Below, one piece after another: positions 57,452 through 64,000 of a DNA stretch of 64,000 nt (position 1 is the first letter of the stretch; every line of letters begins with the position of its first letter). The stretch is from positions 635,094-699,093 of the forward strand of contig OZ025669.1 of NCBI GenBank assembly GCA_964019335.1, written 5' to 3'. The notes below the pieces were generated by a model. It searched no databases. It saw only the letters and a list, made by a program, of their open reading frames with translations, and had not been told where the DNA came from. The position numbers and the translations under genes were made by a program. Source of the DNA: Diplonema japonicum. Taxonomy: Eukaryota; Euglenozoa; Diplonemea; Diplonemida; Diplonemidae.

Positions 57452-58048
57452 TCATTCTCTCACTTTCTCATAAGCAATCTTTGCAGCAAACACCGGTATG
57501 CTTGCTAAATTAGATAACTTATCCATAGGGTTTGTGTTCAAAGGGTTCATGATGTTGACAGCATTGTCCTTCATAAGATAAAGGTCTGCCTTTTGTTTCA
57601 TTTTCAACAACTCCTTTTTAGATTTAGCAACACGTCCTGTGTGGTGGGAACGTAGATCATGGTACATTGCCGCTTCATCCAAAGTACTCTTTGGTGGTGT
57701 TTTTATTGCTTTTGGGTTTACTTTCTCCCCTTCCCATGCTCTTTCAGCGTTCGCGTCCAGATTATTTATTCTCTCCTCCAACTTAGTTCCTGGACCTGCA
57801 AACGCTGCTTTTTCAACCCCTTTTGAGGTGACGACTGGGAAGTGCAACTCTGTGTTTGGGAACGTGTCTGTGACAAGCTTCTGAAGGTCTCCGCCTTTCT
57901 TTCTTTTCATGGGTATAAAGGTAAACTTCTTTGTTCCACACGTCTTGCAGATGCTCTTTATTGCTCGTCGCTTGTTTTTAGTTTCCACTTCCTCCTTATT
58001 TTCTGATAAAGTTCTTGCTCTACATTTAACACAATATGAAGTGCTCAT
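57452..58048 (-). CDS. Zinc-ribbon (DUF5679-like) plus phospholipase A2-like virion protein
   Basis: A 198-aa protein. The N-terminus has a CxxC...CxxC zinc ribbon (YCVKCRART, then SICKTCGTKKFTFIP), the DUF5679 pattern common in Polinton-like viruses. The C-terminal half has AGPGTKLEERI, matching the calcium-loop GPGT of parvovirus VP1-type PLA2 domains, and further on LDEAAMYHDLRS, with the His-Asp catalytic pair and helical text after it (KKELLKMKQKADLYL). In viruses such domains breach endosomal membranes. Here it points to a virion-type life cycle. The first ATG overlaps the end of the protease gene by 4 bp, so the two are likely coupled. The PLA2 call rests on short motifs. Confidence 0.65.
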   Translation of the reverse strand: MSTSYCVKCRARTLSENKEEVETKNKRRAIKSICKTCGTKKFTFIPMKRKKGGDLQKLVTDTFPNTELHFPVVTSKGVEKAAFAGPGTKLEERINNLDANAERAWEGEKVNPKAIKTPPKSTLDEAAMYHDLRSHHTGRVAKSKKELLKMKQKADLYLMKDNAVNIMNPLNTNPMDKLSNLASIPVFAAKIAYEKVRE

Positions 58049-58497
58049 CTTTTATTAAGAATCTCACCAATTAGTTTCTCTTCATTCTCTTTTTGGTTTA
58101 TTGAGAAGACGTTGTGAACAAAATCATAAAACCCATCCACAGGGCCCCTTGAACAGTAATATGTATAGTACATGAAGTAGCAGCACCAGTGACCGCAGAG
58201 CTTGCTCGAGGGGTGTTGTAGAGGGTATGTGTTGGCAAGGACATTGAGAGGAATCACGTCCTCAAGAACCGGGGTGGCAAGGCTGTCAAAGTAGAGGTTC
58301 TGGGTTTTGTTCATGTAGAGGCAGACCCAATGTGTTCCTGGTCCATTAGAATCGTCAAAGTTGATAACGTAGAATCCTGTTTGCAAACCATGAGGAACTT
58401 CATCTCGCATGAAGATACCATGCAGGGGAATCATATAGTACCTACACCACTCAATGATATCGGAATCATATAACCCGTCTATCTCATGCACCTTCAT
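58045..58497 (-). CDS. Adenain-like cysteine protease
   Basis: A 150-aa protein with the adenovirus-type/Ulp1-like protease triad in order: GTHWVCLY (His), NLYFDSLATP (Asp) and KLCGHWCCYF (Cys, with the nearby Gln replaced by other polar text). In Polintons it matures capsid proteins. It is shorter than adenoviral adenain (about 200 aa) but of typical Polinton size, and no lesion is seen. It sits between the zinc-ribbon/PLA2-like gene and the small hydrophobic protein, all on one strand. Confidence 0.85.
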   Translation of the reverse strand: MKVHEIDGLYDSDIIEWCRYYMIPLHGIFMRDEVPHGLQTGFYVINFDDSNGPGTHWVCLYMNKTQNLYFDSLATPVLEDVIPLNVLANTYPLQHPSSKLCGHWCCYFMYYTYYCSRGPVDGFYDFVHNVFSINQKENEEKLIGEILNKR

Positions 58498-58499
58498 TT

Positions 58500-58871
58500 T
58501 TAAAGAGAACGAGATAGAGACTTACCCGGAATGTACAATCCTTTTCCAAACATCTTCTGTCCTAACTTCTTCCCTCTATGAGCCACTAGAGCACTCAGAC
58601 CTGCAACAGCGATAGGTGCCAGGAATTGCAAGAACCCACCCTGCTTCCTCATGTGCAAGAGTTGTGTTTTTGAGAGCTTCAACATTACACTTGTCTTTGA
58701 ATTTACTGCTTTCATCAACTTGTTCTTTTGAGTCATTGTGATAGCTAACCTGTCACTCCCTGTCATTGAGGGATCAATCTTAAGGGTCACACCCACACCA
58801 TCTTCAACAGCCTTCTGTATAGACTTCTTCTGACATTCAGATAGTAACACATTGATGGTTTGGTAAGTCAT
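58500..58871 (-). CDS. Small virion core-like protein (pX-like)
   Basis: A 123-aa protein from ATG 58871 (MTYQTINVLLSECQKKS). It has two repeats of a helix motif ending in VTLKIDPS and VMLKLSKTQLLHMRK, then a Gly/Ala-rich hydrophobic segment GGFLQFLAPIAVAGLSALVA and a basic tail ending with KGLYIPGKSLSRSL. This layout, with the GGFL hydrophobic stretch, is that of the pX-like small proteins in Polintons and adintoviruses. It lies 2 bp from the protease gene and 17 bp from the divergent integrase start. Confidence 0.6.
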   Translation of the reverse strand: MTYQTINVLLSECQKKSIQKAVEDGVGVTLKIDPSMTGSDRLAITMTQKNKLMKAVNSKTSVMLKLSKTQLLHMRKQGGFLQFLAPIAVAGLSALVAHRGKKLGQKMFGKGLYIPGKSLSRSL

Positions 58872-58888
58872 TCTTTTTATAGAAAAAG

Positions 58889-59800
58889 ATGCAAACACTA
58901 GACACATTATGGGAAAGTGCGGATTACATAACATTTGTTGAGAAGCTGTACAAGATGCAGACAGGAGAAAAGAAGTACCCCAGGAAGCAGATTAAAGCCT
59001 TCCTTGAGAGACAGGAAGCCAATCAACTCTTCAGACAACCACCTCAGAAGCTGAAGGGACACATTGTTGCGTTCAAGGCAAATGATCTCATTCAGATGGA
59101 CCTCTTCGACTTTCAGAAACTGAAGCGTTCAAACAGCGGATATGCCTGGATACTTATTGCCGTAGATGTCTTCACCCGATACGCTTATGCTATTCCAATG
59201 AAGAGGAAGACCAAGAGTGAGACCCGTGAGGGAATAGTTAAGCTTCTTGACAAGCTACCTAAGAACCATCCACTCCCAAAGAGGTTTATGAGTGACAACG
59301 GACCAGAGTTTTTGAACAATGAAGTATCGACCCTCTTTGACCTCTACAACATTGAACACGACACAAATGAGATTGGTGATAGTGGTATCATTGATCGTTT
59401 CAGCAGGACAGTCAGAGAGAGGTTAGAGAAACACTTTGCTATCAACAAGACGTTAAACTGGATAGACTCACTGGACAAGCTTATCGAAGCCTACAACAAG
59501 ACGCCTCACACAACATTGCATGGGAGAACACCTGATTCAATTGAGAAGAATGACATGGAGATCTTGAAGGATAACCTTAAAAAAAACTATTCGGTTGAGC
59601 AGACGAGACTCAAGGTTGGTGATCAAGTGCGGAAGGCATTATCCAGGAACATCTTCTCAAAGGGTACTAAGCAACGCTACTCAAAAGAGACCTTCATGAT
59701 AGGGAGACTTAAACAGGTCAATGCGGTACTGAGTGATGGTTCAACCGAAAGGTTAGAAAACCTAATAAAAGTCAAGGATATCGAGATTGTCCTTGATTGA
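58889..59800 (+). CDS. Polinton RVE-family integrase
   Basis: A 303-aa protein with no lesion. The N-terminus (YKMQTGEKKYPRKQIKAFLE) matches the Polinton/retroviral-type integrase head. Catalytic acidic residues are D71 (IQMDLFDF) and D136 (MSDNGPEF). The third position falls in SGIIDRFSRTVRERL, where the usual Glu of IIERF is Asp (D169). A C-terminal beta barrel-like domain follows (LKVGDQVRKALSRN). It inserts the element DNA into the genome. Only 17 bp separate its start from the divergent small core-like gene, so a shared promoter is likely. Confidence 0.9.
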   Translation: MQTLDTLWESADYITFVEKLYKMQTGEKKYPRKQIKAFLERQEANQLFRQPPQKLKGHIVAFKANDLIQMDLFDFQKLKRSNSGYAWILIAVDVFTRYAYAIPMKRKTKSETREGIVKLLDKLPKNHPLPKRFMSDNGPEFLNNEVSTLFDLYNIEHDTNEIGDSGIIDRFSRTVRERLEKHFAINKTLNWIDSLDKLIEAYNKTPHTTLHGRTPDSIEKNDMEILKDNLKKNYSVEQTRLKVGDQVRKALSRNIFSKGTKQRYSKETFMIGRLKQVNAVLSDGSTERLENLIKVKDIEIVLD

Positions 59801-59846
59801 TTGATAGATTTTTTTTGTGACTTAAATAAATTATATTTTTTAAAAA

Positions 59847-62800
59847 ATGACAAAAAAATATAAAAAAATGGATCCTCTTGAAAACTTCTTCAAACAAGTA
59901 AAGAAGAAGGTTGAAGAGAATGCTCCGTTGCTCAAGGTAAAGAAAGACACAGAGAGGTTCTTAGGGAAGCTGAAGGGTGTGAAAGACCAGGCCTCTAAGT
60001 TGGTCACCCATATAAAAGAAGCTCGTGAGAAAGTTGGGGATAAGGCAGATGACTTCTTCAATGGACTTCAAGACAACCTATCTGAAAAGATTGAAAGCGC
60101 AAAGAAGTTCTTCGATAAAAAAGATAATCAGTTAAAGAATATTATCAAAACAAGTGAGAGAAGTGATGAAGAGGAAGCTCAAGCTGTAGTAGAGAACATA
60201 AACCAAGGAAGATATGTGACCTACACAACTAACACAAACATAATCCATCAACAACAGGAACTTGTTATCACAAAGCTCGAAACACACGGAAAGAACGAGA
60301 TAGAGGACTTCTTGAAGACTGGTATGATTGGATGTAAATTGAAAATGAGTATTGCATATACTGTCACAAATAAGGAAGGGGAAACATCTGAGAGAGTTCT
60401 TGGAAAGGAACTAAAATTCAATATTTCTGACGAAGCAGATCTCAAACAACTCTTCTATAACATCATGCAGGATGCACACAACAGAGAATATGATGAGAAC
60501 GGATCCAACTGGACATACGATAAGATCAAGTATGTTAGGCTATCATTGTTTGCCACAAACATCTCTCGAGGTGGAACATATAAACCCACTCCTGAAGGTA
60601 TTGGCAGCTGCATCAATGTTAAAAACGTAGGTCATGAAGATATTAAGAATGCATGCTTTAGACTAGCAGTGATGGTTCATGAACTGATGCAAACCAATCC
60701 TAATCACACAGAAAGAACAAAACTCAATCAATACTGGTCTAAAACAAAGGGCTTTAAGAAGAGCAAGTATAACTTCGATGGTATAAGTACAAAGGAACAA
60801 ACTACTTCAAAAGATATTGAACGCTTCATGAAGAACAACCCTGGAACCGTAGTAAATGTGTTTTCAGGGAAACCCAAAGCAATGTGTCTGACACACAAAG
60901 CAAGAAGATCAGAAGACACTATCAACCTTTACCACTATGATGAGCACTACGTTTATGTTAACAAACTGAATGCCCTTATTGGTGGATGTGAGGACAACCA
61001 ACATGTGTGTATCAACTGCATGCACTCAATGACAACAAAGGAAAGGTTACAGGAACATGAAGAACGATGTTTCAACAATGAGCCAGCAAAGGTTAACATG
61101 CCAAAGCCTGGGAAAATTGAGTTTAAAAACTATAAGAACATGATTGAAAACCCCTTCTTTATCGTGGCAGACTTTGAAGCCTTCACAGTACCAGTCACTG
61201 AAGAGGTAAAGGAGAAGACAAAGTCAGAAAATATACAACATCACATGCCTGCTTCTTGGAGGATGCAGGTTGTACCGAGAGATGACCTTGATATTAAAGG
61301 ATGGATATATGATAGCACCAGTCTCGATATGAGAGGAATTGTGAACCAAGAGGAGTACTCTAAGAAGGTTATGGATGCATTCTTCGATGCTTGTGACAAG
61401 ACAAGTGATCGTATCAAGAACTTCCTTAGAACACAAAGAAAAGAGTATGAAAACATAAACAACATGATTATCACAGAAAAACAACAAGAAGATCATAAAA
61501 GAGCTGAAAAATGTATGTATTGTGGAGAGAAGTTCAATATTGAACAGACTGAAACACAGAAAGTGCGCGATCATTGTCATCTCACAGGGAAGTATAGAGG
61601 AGCGGCTCACAATGAATGCAACAGGAGTGTTTCTGATGGTAATGAAACCCCAGTCTACTTCCACAATGGTAGGGTGTATGACTTCCATTTCTTGCTACAG
61701 TTGTTCAGTAGTAAGATTGGTGATAGAATCTCGGCAGACCAGCTTTCCATGATCAACAACAACAAGGAAAAGGTTCTTCAAATAAGTGTCACAATGCCAT
61801 CTTGTCATTATACTTTCATAAACAAGGAAAGGGAGGAAAAGAGAATAAGCTTACACAAGTTAGTCTTCAAGGATTCATATATGATGCTCCAAGCGAATCT
61901 AGCAAAATTGATAGAAAACCTCCCAGAAGAATCGAAGAAGATCCTTTCAAATTTAAAAAAGAGTGGGGAATTCACCCTTGAGCCACACCTATGGGACTAT
62001 GTTTTTAAAAAGGGGCACTTTCCTTATTCTTGGTTTAACAATTATAAGAAGATGAATATCTCTAACGAAGACTTCTTCAAAGAGCATGTGGAAAGAGAGA
62101 AGATGTGGTATGAAGATCTAACCCAAAGCTGTATCAGTGAAGAAGAGCACAAGAAGGTTTCTGAACTGGTTACTAGTCTTGGTTCCTTTAAGAAATTCCA
62201 CGATCTCTACTTAGCAATAGATGTTGCTGGGTTGGTTGATGTGATGTTGTATAACAGGAAACGAATGAAAGAGAGCTATGGTTTGGACTTTATCAAATAT
62301 CTTTCAACACCATCCTTCAGTTGGGATTGCCTCTTTAAGTATACAGGAGAAAAACTAGAGTATTTAACAGACCATGATATGTACATGTTCTTTGAGGAGA
62401 AGTGTGGTGGTTTCACATGCGCCATGACAAGGTATGCAGAGATGAAAGTGGAGGGGAAGACAGACGATGAGTACCTTCTCTATATTGATGCCAACAACCT
62501 TTATGGCCACGCTATGGCTCAAGAGCTACCATACAAGAACTTCAAGTGGATGTCATCTTCTGAACTAGAGTCTATTAAAGAAGGAAGCTACAGAGGAAAC
62601 GGAAGAGTGGAGGCAACACTTCGATACCCGGAAAGGTTGTGGGATGAACACTATGACTTCCCTATTGCACCATACAAGAGAAAGGTAACAGACATTGATT
62701 TATCTTTACATCAAAAAGAGTTGAAGGAGAGCTTAGGGATGAAAGGGGCAGGTTGTGAAAAGTTAATTGCGGACTTCCACAACAGAAAGAGTATGTATGA

Positions 62801-62984
62801 TGTTGAATACTTGAAGTTTTTGCTGAAGATGGGATTAGAGATTATTGAAGTGCATAGAGGAGTCAGTTTTGATAAGAAGGCATGGATGCAGTCTTACATT
62901 GACTACAACACCGAGATGAGAGCAGCCGCTACAGATAAAGCTGACAAGGCGCTGCTGGTATGCCTTGATGGTCGGAGGGGGTAA
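59847..62984 (+). pseudogene. Protein-primed DNA polymerase B, truncated after motif A
   Basis: The N-terminal ~350 residues are coiled-coil and virus-specific. A C2H2-like finger (CINCMHSMTTKERLQEHEE) is followed by exonuclease motif I in PFFIVADFEAF (about residue 441), an HNH-like zinc knuckle (CYCGEK-type pair, then RDHCHLTGKYRG, about 575), Exo II-type HNGRVYDFHF (about 607) and polymerase motif A DANNLYGHAM (about 881). The text then ends in unrelated sequence at about 62,950 (stop 62,982-62,984), before motif B (KxxxNSxYG) and motif C (DTDS). Hence no replication activity remains in this copy. Confidence 0.85.
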
Positions 62985-63126
62985 GGTTGCTGGTGTGTGC
63001 GTCCCCCCTGTGCTGTGTATCCGCTTTCGTTGTGACCGTTGCTGAATACGAAGTAGAAAAAAAAAAGTAAACAAAACAAAAAAAGAAAGCAGCAACAAAA
63101 AAATGAAAAGAGGTTTTTTTTGCACA
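62951..63126. other. Junction between polymerase gene and 8-bp array
   Basis: About 170 bp unlike the Polinton: G/C-rich (GGTCGGAGGGGGTAAGG) and then A-rich runs, leading to the array. I see no gene. Confidence 0.5.
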
Positions 63127-64000
63127 ACCCGCAAACCCGCAAACCCGCAAACCCGCAAACCCGCAAACCCGCAAACCCGCAAACCCGCAAACCCGCAAAC
63201 CCGCAAACCCGCAAACCCGCAAACCCGCAAACCCGCAAACCCGCAAACCCGCAAACCCGCAAACCCGCAAACCCGCAAACCCGCAAACCCGCAAACCCGC
63301 AAACCCGCAAACCCGCAAACCCGCAAACCCGCAAACCCGCAAACCCGCAAACCCGCAAACCCGCAAACCCGCAAACCCGCAAACCCGCAAACCCGCAAAC
63401 CCGCAAACCCGCAAACCCGCAAACCCGCAAACCCGCAAACCCGCAAACCCGCAAACCCGCAAACCCGCAAACCCGCAAACCCGCAAACCCGCAAACCCGC
63501 AAACCCGCAAACCCGCAAACCCGCAAACCCGCAAACCCGCAAACCCGCAAACCCGCAAACCCGCAAACCCGCAAACCCGCAAACCCGCAAACCCGCAAAC
63601 CCGCAAACCCGCAAACCCGCAAACCCGCAAACCCGCAAACCCGCAAACCCGCAAACCCGCAAACCCGCAAACCCGCAAACCCGCAAACCCGCAAACCCGC
63701 AAACCCGCAAACCCGCAAACCCGCAAACCCGCAAACCCGCAAACCCGCAAACCCGCAAACCCGCAAACCCGCAAACCCGCAAACCCGCAAACCCGCAAAC
63801 CCGCAAACCCGCAAACCCGCAAACCCGCAAACCCGCAAACCCGCAAACCCGCAAACCCGCAAACCCGCAAACCCGCAAACCCGCAACCCGCAAACCCGCA
63901 AACCCGCAAACCCGCAAACCCGCAAACCCGCAAACCCGCAAACCCGCAAACCCGCAAACCCGCAAACCCGCAAACCCGCAAACCCGCAAACCCGCAAACC
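63127..64000. repeat. (CCCGCAAA)n tandem array, about 109 copies, open at the window edge
   Basis: Perfect 8-bp units for ~870 bp with a single 7-bp unit near 63,882-63,888. The minus strand reads TTTGCGGG. Because 8 is not a multiple of 3, all frames stay open, giving spurious long ORFs. The unit length and G-rich strand resemble telomere repeats, but the G-rich strand points inward, not toward the right end. Confidence 0.95.

Larger units (their letters stand above)
52420..62950. mobile_element. Maverick/Polinton element, truncated at both ends
   Basis: About 10.5 kb containing the Polinton hallmark set: RVE integrase, protein-primed DNA polymerase B, adenain-like protease and packaging ATPase, plus capsid-associated ORFs. 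Coding sequence is A/T-richer than the host genes on the left. No terminal inverted repeats remain: a capsid-region gene runs into repeats at about 52,420, and the polymerase gene is cut at about 62,950. Complete Polintons are usually 15-20 kb. No convincing major capsid protein gene is left. Confidence 0.85.

Noticed and set aside
62835-63997. Three overlapping minus-strand ORFs of 350-384 aa with GLRVCGFA repeats
   Set aside because: They are the three frames of an 8-bp repeat without stop codons; no start, composition or homology supports a protein.
63127-64000. A normal right-end telomere
   Set aside because: At a right chromosome end the plus strand should be G-rich; here it is C-rich.
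1-64000. tRNA or rRNA genes
   Set aside because: I looked for T-loop-like GGTTCRAATC boxes and rRNA cores by eye and found none convincing; a covariance search would be decisive.

Overview
The window is nuclear DNA of a eukaryotic microbe (protist). The evidence is large multidomain signalling proteins (PDK1-like and LAMMER kinases, a receptor-type class III cyclase, a kinesin-like motor fusion, a giant HECT ligase), no bacterial operon signals, GT-AG introns of only 34 to 61 nt, and a Maverick/Polinton virus-like transposon. TAA, TAG and TGA all end genes, so the standard code fits. The lineage cannot be fixed from sequence alone. Every host gene from 1 to 42.3 kb lies on the minus strand, most starts have a pyrimidine tract plus YAG just upstream, and the cyclase has the layout of kinetoplastid receptor cyclases. 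Together these hint at a polycistronic, trans-splicing lineage such as Euglenozoa, which is an inference only.

Layout. (1) 1-42.3 kb: a compact unidirectional array of 16 host genes: a partial acidic/coiled-coil protein, a 4,222-aa HECT ligase, a PDK1-like kinase, a small membrane protein, a TPR/coiled-coil protein with one 34-nt intron, a PARP-like/B-box protein, a KTP-repeat coiled-coil protein, two small unknowns, a kinesin/LamG/caspase-like fusion, a two-cyclase-domain receptor, biotin-protein ligase, a DUF1769-PH protein, a membrane protein, a secreted propeller/hairpin-glycosidase-like protein, a LAMMER kinase and an FKBP. (2) 42.4-52.4 kb: gene-free, repeat-dense DNA. It holds two inverted copies (43,045-44,875 and 48,853-50,704) of a TIR element with CAGTGTTGGTC ends, a broken hAT transposase, a 726-bp inverted-repeat element, dispersed minisatellites and long A/T runs. 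(3) 52.42-62.95 kb: a Polinton truncated at both ends, with capsid-associated and unknown ORFs, a decayed packaging ATPase, a zinc-ribbon/PLA2-like protein, an adenain-like protease, a small hydrophobic core-like protein, an intact integrase and a protein-primed DNA polymerase B cut off after motif A. A spliced four-exon P-loop NTPase gene sits inside it. (4) 63.13-64.0 kb: a near-perfect 8-bp array (CCCGCAAA) running off the window.

The clearest new observation is a genome rearrangement. The two TIR elements do not have matching flanks as they stand, but each gains a perfect 7-bp target-site duplication if the ~4-kb segment between them (44,876-48,852) is flipped. Flipping also joins the two halves of the hAT transposase in one reading frame. 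This is base-level evidence of an inversion by recombination between inverted transposon copies. Other leads are the split kinesin motor fused to LamG-like and caspase-like regions, the PARP-like/B-box fusion, the spliced NTPase inside the Polinton, and the orientation of the terminal 8-bp array.
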